Source: Escherichia ruysiae (GTDB taxonomy: Bacteria > Pseudomonadota > Gammaproteobacteria > Enterobacterales > Enterobacteriaceae). From it: a stretch of 64,000 bases of DNA. The position numbers and the translations under genes were made by a program. This document shows positions 54,185-64,000 of the stretch, piece after piece (positions within the stretch are counted from its first letter, which is position 1; each line of letters opens with the position of its first letter). The stretch is from NCBI RefSeq assembly GCF_031323975.1, contig NZ_JAVIWS010000001.1, positions 806,001 through 870,000 on the forward strand. Direction: 5' to 3'. The notes under the pieces are model-generated. The model was given only the letters and a program-made list of their open reading frames with translations. It ran no database searches and was not told the origin of the DNA.

Positions 54185-55324
54185 TTACCAGTTATGAATG
54201 TCGCTGGCTGTATCCGTCATGTAACGGACACCGCTAATAGTTGGCAGCAACTGATTGATCAGACGGTTCCAGCGGGAAACCGGGGCTGTGGTGACATACA
54301 CCACGTCATAAGGTTGCAGGCGGAATTCCGTCGCCATCACCAGCGACGTGGCATCGGACATATCCAGCTGGTAGATATTGGCAATCTTGCCGTTACGCCC
54401 GCCCTCGCCTTTCAGCGGACGAATGACAAAGATGCCGCTGGCGTTGGAGGTGGTCATGTCGATACCTTCGGCATTGCCTAACGCTTCAGTCAGGGTCATG
54501 CCGCTAAAGTCCATTTTCAGGGTGCTCTGTTTCTTCACTTCACCCATCACAAACACTTTCAGATCATCATTACGCGGCACGTAGAGAATATCGCCGGGGT
54601 AAAGCAGTCGGTTCTGATTGAGGTCGCCGTTTTGCATCAGCGCCTGCAAAGAAATGCGTTCTTCACGACCATTGTGTGTCAGCACCACATTGCGCCAGTC
54701 GGCTGTGTCGGTCAGGCCACCTGCGGCATTAATGGCGTCGAGAATGGTCAGTGGTACGTTGGTGATGGCCTGCTGACCGGATTTATTCACCTGACCTGAG
54801 ATATAGGCTTTTTGTGAGCGGAAGGCGGCGATATTAACGTCCACCTGCGGGTCAGCGATGTACGTCGCTAAGCGGCTGGTAATATCACTGCGGATTTCAG
54901 CGAGCGTTTTCCCCACCACGTGAACCTTGCCGATATACGGGTAGAACATGGTGCCGTCAGGCTGTACCCAGTTGCCAGTGTCGCTGGAGCTGCGGTACTG
55001 ACCGGCTGGCGTAGTGAGTTCCGGGTGATCCCAGACGGTGACATTAAGAACGTCGCCCGGCCCGACGCGATACTGGTAATTAGCAATCTCGCTTTCCAGC
55101 GTCATATTGGGGCGCGCCACGTTCGGGCGTGGGCGTAATTGATCAATCAGGCGCGGGGTCAGCGGATAAACATTCACCATTTTGTCGAGGTCGAAATCAG
55201 CGTCCTGCTGTTTGATGACGTCTTTACCCAGCGTAGACATATTACTGCCCGGAAGTACTGTGCAACCGCTTATCAAGGTTACTGACACCAATAATGGCAT
55301 CAATTTCATTTTGGATTTCATCAT
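54185..55324 (-). CDS. wza: Outer-membrane polysaccharide export lipoprotein Wza
   Basis: 379 residues. The lipoprotein signal ends LISGC with the acylated Cys21 at the cleavage point. Domains in order: polysaccharide export (poly_export, [19 protein letters not shown]) from about 85, then SLBB beta-grasp repeats ([15 protein letters not shown] and [15 protein letters not shown]), and a C-terminal amphipathic helix ([15 protein letters not shown]) that forms the outer-membrane barrel of the octamer. First gene of the colanic acid operon. Confidence 0.97.
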   Translation of the reverse strand: MMKSKMKLMPLLVSVTLISGCTVLPGSNMSTLGKDVIKQQDADFDLDKMVNVYPLTPRLIDQLRPRPNVARPNMTLESEIANYQYRVGPGDVLNVTVWDHPELTTPAGQYRSSSDTGNWVQPDGTMFYPYIGKVHVVGKTLAEIRSDITSRLATYIADPQVDVNIAAFRSQKAYISGQVNKSGQQAITNVPLTILDAINAAGGLTDTADWRNVVLTHNGREERISLQALMQNGDLNQNRLLYPGDILYVPRNDDLKVFVMGEVKKQSTLKMDFSGMTLTEALGNAEGIDMTTSNASGIFVIRPLKGEGGRNGKIANIYQLDMSDATSLVMATEFRLQPYDVVYVTTAPVSRWNRLINQLLPTISGVRYMTDTASDIHNW

Positions 55325-55494
55325 TGTTTATTTATCACTTTGGCAGAGTAATTATCCTGTGCATTATTTATCGACATGCACATTTACCTTGCAGCTAATT
55401 GAATAAGAATTTAACTGGCATCAGTCCTAAAAAAATTGATTTCATCCGCAGGCTATTGACAGAATAATTCAGACTGGTCTTTCAGGCATCCAGA

Positions 55495-55533
55495 CACGCT
55501 ACCGCCCCTGGCTTTTTAGCTACCAATACACTG
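55495..55533 (-). promoter_or_regulatory. JUMPstart element with ops site, colanic acid operon
   Basis: The minus strand starts CAGTGTATTGGTAGC and ends in GGCGGTAGCGTG (55495-55506), the same 12-base ops core as at the O-antigen operon. It is about 170 bases upstream of wza, so RfaH should act on both clusters. Confidence 0.95.
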
Positions 55534-55624
55534 ATTTAGTTTGGTTTTTAAAACCCTCTCAGCATACAGTCGTTGATGAGAAAGGGTTATTCAAGAAATT
55601 AACTTCCGAATATAAGGTAGCATT

Positions 55625-55774
55625 ATGGTAATTGAATATTGGCTCTCCAATAATGCAGGAGGAAGTGTTACAGCTAACGGAATAGCAGGCAAGGTAACAA
55701 TTCGACAATGGGCTATTTTTAAGAATTATAGTAAGTGTACTTTGTGGTGTTTTTTAGGAGTTTCTTTAGGTTGA
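55625..55774 (+). CDS. Possible small protein of 49 residues, divergent from wza
   Basis: ATG at 55625 behind AAGG at seven-base spacing; the peptide begins MVIEYWLSNNAGGS and ends CFLGVSLG. I do not recognise it. The C-terminal third is hydrophobic with two cysteines. It is antisense to the untranscribed side of the wza leader. It may be a chance frame or a fragment of a lost gene; conservation across strains would decide. Confidence 0.35.
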   Translation: MVIEYWLSNNAGGSVTANGIAGKVTIRQWAIFKNYSKCTLWCFLGVSLG

Positions 55775-55974
55775 CAATATTTAATATAGCATCTCTATAT
55801 GCGATATTTCTTAAATAATATTTTATTATTACCCCTTTTAATTCAGGGATAATGCAATGTTATAGTTCTCAAATAAAGTCAGATAAATAGTGCTGCAACA
55901 TTGCATTTTTGCCCCGATTTATCCATGATCGAATTGTGACATTTGTCATACAACGAATAGGTTTTGTACTTACT

Positions 55975-57558
55975 ATGGAATGGATTGCCGATCCGTCTAT
56001 CTGGGCCGGGTTAATCACGCTGATTGTGCTCGAACTGGTCCTCGGCATTGATAACCTGGTCTTTATTGCCATCCTCGCCGAAAAACTACCGCCGAAGCAG
56101 CGCGACCGCGCACGGGTTACCGGGCTGCTGCTGGCAATGTTAATGCGCCTGTTACTGCTGGCGTCAATCTCCTGGCTGGTCACCCTGACTCAACCACTGT
56201 TCAGCTTCCGCTCATTTACCTTTAGCGCCCGCGACTTAATCATGCTGTTTGGTGGTTTCTTCCTGCTGTTCAAAGCCACGATGGAGCTGAACGAGCGACT
56301 GGAAGGGAAAGACAGCAATAATCCCACGCAACGCAAAGGTGCGAAGTTCTGGGGTGTGGTGACGCAAATTGTGGTGCTGGACGCCATCTTCTCACTCGAC
56401 TCGGTGATTACCGCCGTCGGGATGGTCGACCATTTGCTGGTCATGATGGCTGCCGTCGTTATCGCTATCAGCCTGATGCTGATGGCAAGTAAACCGTTAA
56501 CGCAATTTGTTAACAGTCACCCGACGATCGTTATTCTCTGCTTAAGTTTCCTGTTGATGATTGGCTTTAGCCTGGTGGCGGAAGGTTTCGGCTTCGTCAT
56601 TCCGAAAGGCTATCTGTACGCTGCGATTGGTTTCTCGGTGATGATCGAGGCGCTCAATCAGTTAGCCATCTTTAACCGGCGACGTTTTCTTTCCGCTAAC
56701 CAGACCCTGCGCCAGCGCACCACCGAAGCGGTAATGCGCCTGTTAAGCGGGCAAAAAGAAGATGCGGAACTGGACGCCGAAACCGCATCAATGCTGGTGG
56801 ATCATGATAATCAGCAAATCTTTAATCCGCAGGAGCGGCGGATGATCGAGCGGGTGCTTAATCTTAACCAGCGTACCGTCAGCAGCATCATGACCTCGCG
56901 CCACGATATCGAGCATATCGATCTCAACGCGCCGGAAGACGAGATCCGCCAGTTGCTGGAGCGAAATCAACATACGCGTCTGGTCGTTACCGATGGCGAT
57001 GACGCGGAAGATTTGCTTGGTGTTGTTCACGTTATCGATCTGCTACAACAGTCGCTGCGCGGCGAACCGCTCAATCTGCGGGTGTTGATTCGCCAGCCGC
57101 TGGTTTTCCCGGAAACCTTGCCGCTGTTACCTGCCCTGGAGCAGTTCCGCAACGCCCGCACGCACTTTGCTTTTGTGGTGGATGAGTTTGGCTCGGTGGA
57201 AGGGATTGTGACATTAAGTGACGTCACCGAAACCATTGCTGGTAACTTACCGAACGAAGTGGAAGAGATCGACGCCCGCCATGATATTCAGAAAAACGCC
57301 GACGGTTCCTGGACGGCGAATGGTCATATGCCACTGGAAGATCTGGTGCAATATGTGCCGCTGCCGCTGGATGAAAAACGTGAATATCACACCATCGCCG
57401 GGCTGCTGATGGAATATTTACAGCGTATTCCAAAACCTGGCGAAGAAGTTCAGGTGGGGGATTATTTGCTTAAAACGTTGCAGGTGGAAAGCCATCGCGT
57501 GCAGAAGGTGCAGATTATTCCGCTGCGTAAGGAAGATAATTTGGAGTACGAGGTGTGA
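55975..57558 (+). CDS. yegH: TerC/CorC-like membrane protein YegH
   Basis: 527 residues from the ATG at 55975 ([13 protein letters not shown]); the frame opens earlier without homology. An N-terminal TerC domain of about seven helices has the conserved acidic [13 protein letters not shown] and [15 protein letters not shown] motifs. Two CBS domains follow (about 305-420: [42 protein letters not shown]). A C-terminal CorC/HlyC transporter-associated domain ends the protein. Family members are linked to metal ion efflux (Mn, Mg/Co); a transported ion is not shown here. Confidence 0.95.
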   Translation: MEWIADPSIWAGLITLIVLELVLGIDNLVFIAILAEKLPPKQRDRARVTGLLLAMLMRLLLLASISWLVTLTQPLFSFRSFTFSARDLIMLFGGFFLLFKATMELNERLEGKDSNNPTQRKGAKFWGVVTQIVVLDAIFSLDSVITAVGMVDHLLVMMAAVVIAISLMLMASKPLTQFVNSHPTIVILCLSFLLMIGFSLVAEGFGFVIPKGYLYAAIGFSVMIEALNQLAIFNRRRFLSANQTLRQRTTEAVMRLLSGQKEDAELDAETASMLVDHDNQQIFNPQERRMIERVLNLNQRTVSSIMTSRHDIEHIDLNAPEDEIRQLLERNQHTRLVVTDGDDAEDLLGVVHVIDLLQQSLRGEPLNLRVLIRQPLVFPETLPLLPALEQFRNARTHFAFVVDEFGSVEGIVTLSDVTETIAGNLPNEVEEIDARHDIQKNADGSWTANGHMPLEDLVQYVPLPLDEKREYHTIAGLLMEYLQRIPKPGEEVQVGDYLLKTLQVESHRVQKVQIIPLRKEDNLEYEV

Positions 57559-57564
57559 TGGTAT

Positions 57565-57605
57565 GTAGGCCTGATAAAACGCGTAAAGCGTTGCATCAGG
57601 CCTAC
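57565..57605. repeat. Inverted repeat (REP-like) between yegH and asmA
   Basis: GTAGGCCTGAT (57565-57575) and ATCAGGCCTAC (57595-57605), perfect 11-base arms with an inner ACGC/GCGT pairing. It lies between convergent genes and may act as a terminator or transcript stabiliser for both. Confidence 0.85.
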
Positions 57606-57625
57606 AAATTATATCATCTGGAAAC

Positions 57626-59479
57626 TTACATCTTCTCCAGCAACTTCTTCACATCTTTGCCATTGCGGGAATCTTTATTGCGCTCAGCCCAATCGTGCAA
57701 GCGACGTTTGGCTTCATCCTGTAAGTGTTTGCGCAGTAACTGATCCACTTGCAGGCTGTAATTGAGTTGCTGCCAGTTGCCGTAAACCCGCAGCGGTACT
57801 GGCGTTTCTTTGAGGAAATCAATCAGTTTGCTTTCTCCGTTCCAGCCGCCAATGACGCGAATGTCAAACTGGGTATCGCAGGTCTGCTCTGCCAGATTCA
57901 ACGTGCCTTCCCCTGTCAGTGCCAACACCGGCGATTGACCTTGCATGTCGTTTAACGTCACGAGGCCATTATGTAGCGTGAGATCGGTCGTAAAGCGGTC
58001 GAGACGAGTCACATTATCGAAGTTTTCAGCGACCTTCACATCACCGCCGTTACGTTCTACCGCTTGCTGAATCATCTGCTGGAAGTTCATCCCTTCCATG
58101 CGCGTGTCGGTCATTTCAACATGCGCTTGCCCTTGCCAGTTGTGGCGGAATGCGTCGGCATCAATATCAGCGCCAGAGAAGTCGCCAGCCAGAGACATTT
58201 TTCCGGTTAACGAAATCGGATAGTTAAATGCCTTCAGAATGGTGCCAATCTCAACGTTCTCCAGCCGTGGCTGGAAGCTTATACGTGGATTTGTTGATGT
58301 CGCGTCCAGCGTCCCCGGCAGCGATACCTGTCCACCATTGAGTTTGCCTTGCAGTTGGGTGATTTCCAGCAAACCCGATTTATTGGTCATTTGCGTAGCA
58401 ACATCAGTAAAATTCATCCCGCGCCAACGCACGTTACTGGCCTGCAACAAAATATCAGCCGCAAAACCTTTCAACCCTTGATAGGCCGGCTCATCAATAC
58501 GCGAGGAAATGACCGGACGCGGCAGCATTGGCTGGTTCTGCCCCTGTTGCGTGGTTCCGTTTTCACTGTTAACGGCTTCATTAAGCGGTATGAGATTATC
58601 AAGATTCAGTTGCGAAAACTGCAATCTTAACAACCATTCGGGCTTTTCAGTCAGCGTGACCTGCGCTTGTCCACTAAGCGCGCTGTCATTCGCGGTCAAA
58701 TTGATTTGATTAAATGAAAGGCGTTTATGTGGCTCTTGCCACTGAGCCTGGAAGCTCCCCTGCCCCTGAATACCTTGCTGTGGCAGATCTGCGCCTTGCA
58801 GCTGCCAGCTAATTTGCTCAATGGCTGCGGTTAAATCATGCGGATAATCAGAAGCATCCACCGTGCCCTTGAGAGATAACGTGAGATCGCGCTGATCGCG
58901 GTTAACCCGCCCGGAGAACTCAAACGAACCGCGATGCTGTGGATCTTGTTCCATTTGCAGACGGATGTTGCGAATCGTCACCTGCTCGTCATCTTCATGC
59001 TGGAACACCAGCAGACTGTCCGCCACTTTCAGACTGGAGATATCAAACGACCAGCCGCGATTTTCTGACAGATCCGGCAACGTATTGTCGCGCGGCGCAA
59101 CAGGGGCATCGTCACGACGAACCGCTTCCGACTGTGGCGTAAGTTGAATTACCGCGCCTTTCAGCATCACCTGCTTAACGCTCAGTTGATGACTCAATAA
59201 CGGCAATAACGCCACATCAAGGCGCATATTATCGGCGCGCACCAGTGGCTGGCTCGCGCCCTGGGCGGTGAGGGACATTCGCCCGGAGAGGATACTAAGC
59301 TGCGGCCAGACGTGCCAACGCAGCGGCCCATCCAACTGCAATTGATAACCACTACGTGCAGCGACCTGCTTGACCATATAGTCGCGGAAATCATTCGGAT
59401 TCACCAGCAACACTAACGCAGATAATCCGGCCACCAGCACGACCAGGATTATCATCAGGGTCGTCAGAAATCGTCTCAT
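57626..59479 (-). CDS. asmA: AsmA, inner-membrane-anchored bridge-like protein
   Basis: 617 residues. An N-terminal membrane helix (about 5-27: LTTLMIILVVLVAGLSALVLLV) anchors a long periplasmic beta-rich protein; the AsmA/VPS13-type N-terminal NPNDFRDYMVKQVAARSGYQL is clear, and the C-terminal domain repeats beta-taco elements. The family is associated with phospholipid transfer to the outer membrane and with outer-membrane protein assembly. Starts 21 bases after dcd. Confidence 0.96.
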   Translation of the reverse strand: MRRFLTTLMIILVVLVAGLSALVLLVNPNDFRDYMVKQVAARSGYQLQLDGPLRWHVWPQLSILSGRMSLTAQGASQPLVRADNMRLDVALLPLLSHQLSVKQVMLKGAVIQLTPQSEAVRRDDAPVAPRDNTLPDLSENRGWSFDISSLKVADSLLVFQHEDDEQVTIRNIRLQMEQDPQHRGSFEFSGRVNRDQRDLTLSLKGTVDASDYPHDLTAAIEQISWQLQGADLPQQGIQGQGSFQAQWQEPHKRLSFNQINLTANDSALSGQAQVTLTEKPEWLLRLQFSQLNLDNLIPLNEAVNSENGTTQQGQNQPMLPRPVISSRIDEPAYQGLKGFAADILLQASNVRWRGMNFTDVATQMTNKSGLLEITQLQGKLNGGQVSLPGTLDATSTNPRISFQPRLENVEIGTILKAFNYPISLTGKMSLAGDFSGADIDADAFRHNWQGQAHVEMTDTRMEGMNFQQMIQQAVERNGGDVKVAENFDNVTRLDRFTTDLTLHNGLVTLNDMQGQSPVLALTGEGTLNLAEQTCDTQFDIRVIGGWNGESKLIDFLKETPVPLRVYGNWQQLNYSLQVDQLLRKHLQDEAKRRLHDWAERNKDSRNGKDVKKLLEKM

Positions 59480-59500
59480 GGTATCCTCAATGAGCCTGAA

Positions 59501-60082
59501 TTAGTCTTTATCGATTCGGCTGGCAACCGCGCCCTGCTGGTTGCGATATTTCGCATCTTCACGACGGTTGTATGGTCGCGCCGCCGGGCCGGAAAGCGGC
59601 TCAAAACTTAACGCGCCAATTAACATGCCCGGACGCAGCGCCAGCGGCAATTTACCGGAGTTGTAAAACTCAAGCACGATGCAGCCAGACCAGCCTGGAT
59701 CGATACGGTGAGCGGTAACGTGAACCATCAACCCCAGACGCGCCAGTGAGGAGCGCCCATCCAGCCAGCCCACAAGATCGGCAGGCAGCGTGACCGACTC
59801 CAGCGTCACCGCCAGCGCCAGTTCTCCCGGATGGAGATAAAACGCCTCGCCCTCGTCGAGCACGATTTCATCGCTCATCACCCGATCGAGCGCGGCGCTC
59901 ACTTCATCTTTGGGACCGCTCAGATCGATAAACGCTGCCGTGTGACCACGGAAGGTACGAAACTTATTGCCCAGGCGCACATCTACCGTCGCGCCATTAA
60001 TACGCTCCACCGGCGGACGTGGGTTGATCGACAAACGGCCTTCATCAAGCCAGGCTTCAATATCTCGGTCACACAGACGCAT
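59501..60082 (-). CDS. dcd: dCTP deaminase
   Basis: Converts dCTP to dUTP, main source of dUMP for thymidylate synthesis. 193 residues. The trimer-forming beta barrel contains the conserved [13 protein letters not shown] and the catalytic glutamate in [11 protein letters not shown] (about 138). Between udk and asmA on the same strand. Confidence 0.97.
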
Positions 60083-60173
60083 GGCATTTTCTCCTTTCGC
60101 GCATCACTCCCTTAACGCCAATTACGTCAAGGGCATACCAGGTTATCACTGAACGGTACACAATTTATCAAGC

Positions 60174-60815
60174 TTATTCAAAGAACTGACTTATTTTCGC
60201 TTTCAATATATCGATCGCGATGCGGTTTTTACCGCCGCGCGGCACGATAATGTCCGCATATTGTTTGGAAGGTTCAATGAATTGCAGGAACATCGGACGC
60301 ACCGTTTTTTGATATTGTGCCATTACAGAATCCATCGAACGCCCACGCTCGTTAACGTCGCGCTTGATGCGGCGCATCAGGCAGATGTCCAGTGGGGTAT
60401 CAACGAAAATTGAGAAGTTAAGTTCGTCACGCAAACGCGCATCCGTCAGCAGCAAGATGCCTTCGAGAATAATGACTTTCTTCGGCTCAACCTTCACCGT
60501 TTCTTTCATACGCGTATGTTCAACGTAGCTGTAAACCGGCAGGTCGATAGCCGAGCCGCGTTTCAACGCTTGTAAATGTTCAAGCAACAGACTGTGATCC
60601 ATCGCGCTCGGATGGTCATAGTTGGTCTTAACGCGTTCTTCCATCGACAGATGGCTTTGATCTTTGTAGTAACAATCTTCCGGAATAACGCCGATGTGTT
60701 CATCACCCACTTGTTCACGTAATTCACGATAAAGGGTACTGGCAATGAGACTCTTGCCGGAAGCCGATGCGCCAGCAATACCGATAATGACGCACTGATG
60801 AGACTGATCAGTCAT
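60174..60815 (-). CDS. udk: Uridine/cytidine kinase
   Basis: Pyrimidine nucleoside salvage: uridine or cytidine + GTP/ATP to the monophosphate. 213 residues from the ATG at 60815 ([11 protein letters not shown]). P-loop [14 protein letters not shown], substrate region [12 protein letters not shown] and YVEHTRM are present. The frame extends upstream to 60878 without family similarity. Probably co-transcribed with dcd and asmA. Confidence 0.97.
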   Translation of the reverse strand: MTDQSHQCVIIGIAGASASGKSLIASTLYRELREQVGDEHIGVIPEDCYYKDQSHLSMEERVKTNYDHPSAMDHSLLLEHLQALKRGSAIDLPVYSYVEHTRMKETVKVEPKKVIILEGILLLTDARLRDELNFSIFVDTPLDICLMRRIKRDVNERGRSMDSVMAQYQKTVRPMFLQFIEPSKQYADIIVPRGGKNRIAIDILKAKISQFFE

Positions 60816-61133
60816 AAATTTAGCGACCTGATTAACCTGGATGTTAGGAAGGGGGCGCCGAAGCGCCAAACGCGGCAATTATAGGGATTTCATCCGCCTG
60901 ATACCAGTCGAATAGCGTTGCCGCACACTTAGAGTTAATTGTTGACGATCAATTCCCTGACGCAAATTTAATTGTTCGGTTTTAACGCAAGGTAAAAAAT
61001 GTTGTGTAAAGTTGCACAAATTATCTGCCACCACGTCACTTTATGAACAATCCGCATATAAAATGTAAAACTTTTGTACTAGCATAAACACAGATACTAA
61101 TACTGACGACCTGGTCATACGGATAGAGCGGTA

Positions 61134-64000
61134 ATGAGTAAACCATCACAACGTGTTTTAATTACCCTGCCTCATCCCCTGCTTCACCTCGTCAGTTTAG
61201 GTTTAGTCTCATTCATCTTTACCCTTTTCTCGCTTGAGCTTTCACAGTTCGGTACGCAACTTGCGCCACTCTGGTTCCCCACGTCCATTATGATGGTGGC
61301 ATTTTACCGCCATGCCGGACGGATGTGGCCGGGAATCGCATTGGCCTGCTCGCTGGGGAATATCGCCGCATCCGTACTGCTCTTCTCTACCAGTTCGCTG
61401 AATATGACGTGGACGGCAATCAACATTGTTGAGGCCGTCGTGGGGGCAATGCTGCTGCGGAAATTGCTGCCGTGGTATAACCCACTGCAAAATCTGGCTG
61501 ACTGGCTACGTCTCGCATTTGGCAGCGCCATCGTACCGCCAGTATTGGGTGGCGTGCTGGTTATCCTGCTGGTATCAGACGACGATCCGCTTAGAGCATT
61601 TCTAATCTGGGTACTTTCCGAATCAATCGGCGCACTGGCGCTAGTACCGCTAGGATTGTTATTTAAGCCACATTACCTGCTCCGTCACCGTGATCCACGG
61701 CTGTTGTTTGAAACACTACTAACATTAGCCATCACGCTGACGTTAAGCTGGCTCTCGATGCTATATCTACCGTGGCCTTTTACTTTCATTATTGTGCTAC
61801 TGATGTGGAGTGCCGTGCGCCTGCCACGGATGGAAGCCTTTTTGATCTTCCTCACTACAGTGATGATGGTGTCGCTGATGATGGCGGCCGATCCGACTTT
61901 ACTTGCCACGCCGCGAACCTACTTGATGAGTCACGTACCGTGGCTACCATTTTTGCTGATCCTGCTGCCCGCCAACATCATGACCATGGTGATGTACGCC
62001 TTTCGCGCTGAACGCAAGCATATTTCAGAAAGCGAAACCCGCTTTCGTAACGCTATGGAATATTCCGCCATCGGCATGGCATTAGTGGGCACCGAGGGGC
62101 AATGGCTGCAATCCAACAAAGCGTTATGCCAGTTTCTCGGTTACAGCCAGGAAGAGTTGCGCGCCCTCACCTTCCAGCAACTTACCTGGCCGGAAGATCT
62201 CAATAAAGATCTGCAACACGTTGAGAAGCTAATTAGCGGTGAAATAAATACCTACTCGATGGAGAAACGTTATTACAACCGTAATGGCGACGTTGTCTGG
62301 GCGCTGCTTGCCGTCTCGCTGGTGCGCCACACCGATGGCACGCCGCTCTACTTTATTGCGCAGATTGAAGACATAAACGATCTTAAACGCACCGAACAGA
62401 TTAACAAACGCCTGATGGAACGGATAACGCTGGCTAATGAAGCGGGTGGGATTGGCATCTGGGAGTGGGAACTGAAGCCGGATATTTTTAGTTGGGATAA
62501 GCGGATGTTCGAGCTGTATGAAATTTCGCCACATATCAAACCGAACTGGCAGGTGTGGTATGACTGCGTGCTGCCGGAAGATCGCCAACACGCCGAAAAA
62601 GTGATTCGTGATTCATTACAGGCTCGCTTGCCCTTTAAGCTGGAATTTCGCATCACCGTGAAAGACGGTATTCGTCATATCCGCGCCCTCGCCAATCGGG
62701 TGCTGAATAAAGAAGGCGAAGTCGAACGATTGCTCGGTATTAACATTGATATGACCGAAGTGAAACAGCTGAACGAGGCGCTGTTTCAGGAAAAAGAGCG
62801 CCTGCACATTACGCTGGATTCCATCGGCGAAGCCGTGGTCTGTATTGATATGGCGATGAAAATTACCTTTATGAATCCGGTTGCAGAGAAGATGAGCGGC
62901 TGGACACAAGAAGAGGCGTTGGGCGTTCCACTATTAACAGCGTTGCAAATTACATTTGGCGACAATGGGCCATTAATGGAGAACATTTACAGTGCCGACA
63001 CGTCGCGTTCCGCTATTGAACAAGATGTCGTTCTCCACTGCCGCAACGGCGGAAGCTACGACGTCCATTACAGCATTACGCCGTTAAGTACGCTGGATGG
63101 CAGCAATATTGGTTCGGTACTGGTCATTCAGGATGTGACTGAGTCACGCAAAATGCTGCGCCAGCTTAGTTATAGCGCCTCCCATGATGCCCTGACGCAT
63201 CTCACTAACCGTGCCAGTTTTGAAAAACAACTGCGAATACTGCTGCAAACGGTAAGCAGCACGCATCATCGACATGCACTGGTGTTTATCGATCTTGATC
63301 ATTTTAAAGCGGTGAATGACAGCGCCGGGCACGCGGCGGGTGATGCTTTACTGCGTGAACTGGCGTCGTTGATGCTGAGTATGCTGCGCTCCAGCGACGT
63401 GCTGGCGCGACTCGGCGGTGATGAATTTGGTCTGTTGCTACCGGACTGTAATGTTGAAAGTGCCCGCTTTATCGCCACACGCATTATCAGTGCGATTAAT
63501 GACTATCACTTTATGTGGGAAGGCCGCGTGCATCGGGTAGGTGCCAGCGCAGGGATTACCCTTATCGATGACAGCAATCATCAGGCGGCAGACGTGATGT
63601 CGCAGGCCGATATCGCCTGTTATGCTTCGAAAAATGGTGGGCGTGGTCGGGTGACGATTTACGAACCACAGCAAACTGCCAAACATAGCGAACAGGCGAT
63701 GATGTCACTCGATGAACAGTGGCGGATGATCAAAGAGAATCAACTGATGATGATCGCCCACGGCGTCGCTTCACCACGAATCCCGGCTACGCGTAATTTG
63801 TGGCTGATTTCGCTTAAGCTCTGGAGTAGTGAAGGTGAGACTATTGATGAACTGGCATTTCGTCGTAGTTTCAGCGATCCGGCGCTCAATCACGCCCTTG
63901 ATCGTCGGATATTACATGAGTTTTTCCAGCAGACAGCAAAAGCGGTTGCCAGTAAAGGCTTAAGCATCGCCCTCCCCCTTTCCGTTGCCGGGTTAAGCAG
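61134..64000 (+). CDS. dgcE: Diguanylate cyclase DgcE (YegE), N-terminal 955 codons
   Basis: Open from the ATG at 61134 to the window end. About 300 N-terminal residues form a MASE1 multi-helix sensor (HPLLHLVSLGLVSFIFTLF...). Three PAS/PAC regions follow (about 300-420, 425-550, 555-680). The GGDEF domain has the intact active site RLGGDEFG at residues 759-766, preceded by SHDALTHLTNRASF. A degenerate EAL-like region begins near residue 850 and is cut off. The full protein is about 1,105 residues. It produces c-di-GMP and in E. coli feeds curli/biofilm control by CsgD. Start is 255 bases from divergent udk. Confidence 0.96.
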   Translation, partial: MSKPSQRVLITLPHPLLHLVSLGLVSFIFTLFSLELSQFGTQLAPLWFPTSIMMVAFYRHAGRMWPGIALACSLGNIAASVLLFSTSSLNMTWTAINIVEAVVGAMLLRKLLPWYNPLQNLADWLRLAFGSAIVPPVLGGVLVILLVSDDDPLRAFLIWVLSESIGALALVPLGLLFKPHYLLRHRDPRLLFETLLTLAITLTLSWLSMLYLPWPFTFIIVLLMWSAVRLPRMEAFLIFLTTVMMVSLMMAADPTLLATPRTYLMSHVPWLPFLLILLPANIMTMVMYAFRAERKHISESETRFRNAMEYSAIGMALVGTEGQWLQSNKALCQFLGYSQEELRALTFQQLTWPEDLNKDLQHVEKLISGEINTYSMEKRYYNRNGDVVWALLAVSLVRHTDGTPLYFIAQIEDINDLKRTEQINKRLMERITLANEAGGIGIWEWELKPDIFSWDKRMFELYEISPHIKPNWQVWYDCVLPEDRQHAEKVIRDSLQARLPFKLEFRITVKDGIRHIRALANRVLNKEGEVERLLGINIDMTEVKQLNEALFQEKERLHITLDSIGEAVVCIDMAMKITFMNPVAEKMSGWTQEEALGVPLLTALQITFGDNGPLMENIYSADTSRSAIEQDVVLHCRNGGSYDVHYSITPLSTLDGSNIGSVLVIQDVTESRKMLRQLSYSASHDALTHLTNRASFEKQLRILLQTVSSTHHRHALVFIDLDHFKAVNDSAGHAAGDALLRELASLMLSMLRSSDVLARLGGDEFGLLLPDCNVESARFIATRIISAINDYHFMWEGRVHRVGASAGITLIDDSNHQAADVMSQADIACYASKNGGRGRVTIYEPQQTAKHSEQAMMSLDEQWRMIKENQLMMIAHGVASPRIPATRNLWLISLKLWSSEGETIDELAFRRSFSDPALNHALDRRILHEFFQQTAKAVASKGLSIALPLSVAGLS

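Larger units (their letters stand above)
55325..55974. other. Divergent regulatory region between wza and yegH
   Basis: 650 bases, AT-rich. It holds the wza JUMPstart/ops (55495-55533), a possible 49-codon ORF (55625-55774, plus strand), and a TTGACA (55771-55776) 18 bases from CTATAT that could serve yegH. RcsA-RcsB is known to activate wza, but I did not find a convincing RcsAB box by eye. Confidence 0.7.

Noticed and set aside
55325..55974. RcsAB box upstream of wza
   Set aside because: Colanic acid genes are known Rcs targets, but I could not find a convincing match to the consensus by eye on either strand, so none is reported.

Overview
The window is chromosomal DNA of Escherichia coli (or a Shigella lineage nested within it). 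Gene order, protein lengths and individual residues recall the K-12 backbone: dacD, sbcB, plaP, yeeY-yeeZ, the his operon, wzzB, ugd, gnd, [O-antigen cluster], galF, the colanic acid (wca/cps) cluster, yegH, asmA, dcd, udk and dgcE. Identification rests on recognising protein sequences, not on a database search.

Layout. 1-5.3 kb: the start of dacD, sbcB (exonuclease I), the putrescine importer plaP with the 20-codon gene yoeI overlapping its start, and yeeZ-yeeY. 5.3-5.7 kb: a gene-free gap with a REP element, where K-12 carries the yefM-yoeB toxin-antitoxin pair. 5.7-13.0 kb: the histidine operon with its leader peptide and attenuator (hisLGDCBHAFI), its genes tightly overlapped. 13.0-17.0 kb: wzzB (O-chain length), ugd and gnd, all on the minus strand.

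17.1-31.1 kb is the strain-variable part: an AT-rich O-antigen cluster on the minus strand between galF and gnd. Transcribed from a JUMPstart/ops element at 31.15 kb, it encodes dTDP-L-rhamnose synthesis (rmlB, rmlD, rmlA and a displaced rmlC), synthesis of a dTDP-3-acetamido-3,6-dideoxyhexose (fdtA, fdtC, fdtB; most likely D-Fuc3NAc), a Wzx flippase, a Wzy-type polymerase, three glycosyltransferases, a decayed H-repeat transposase and a membrane-anchored sulfatase-fold transferase. The gene content fits an O2/O50-like rhamnose plus Fuc3NAc antigen, but the serogroup is an inference. Two sequence oddities stand out: a run of ten G inside the wzy coding sequence, and a GC-rich inverted repeat with 13-bp arms inside wzx.

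31.4-55.3 kb: galF and the complete 19-gene colanic acid cluster wza-wzb-wzc-wcaABCDEF-gmd-fcl-gmm-wcaI-cpsB-cpsG-wcaJ-wzxC-wcaKLM, with its own JUMPstart/ops element upstream of wza and REP elements between some genes. The cluster makes GDP-L-fucose and other precursors, starts the repeat unit on undecaprenyl phosphate (WcaJ), assembles, flips (WzxC) and polymerises it (WcaD), and exports it through the Wza/Wzb/Wzc machine. 55.3-64 kb: a 650-bp gap with a possible small ORF, then yegH, asmA, dcd, udk and the first 955 codons of the diguanylate cyclase gene dgcE, cut by the window end. No tRNA, rRNA, CRISPR array or prophage was seen.
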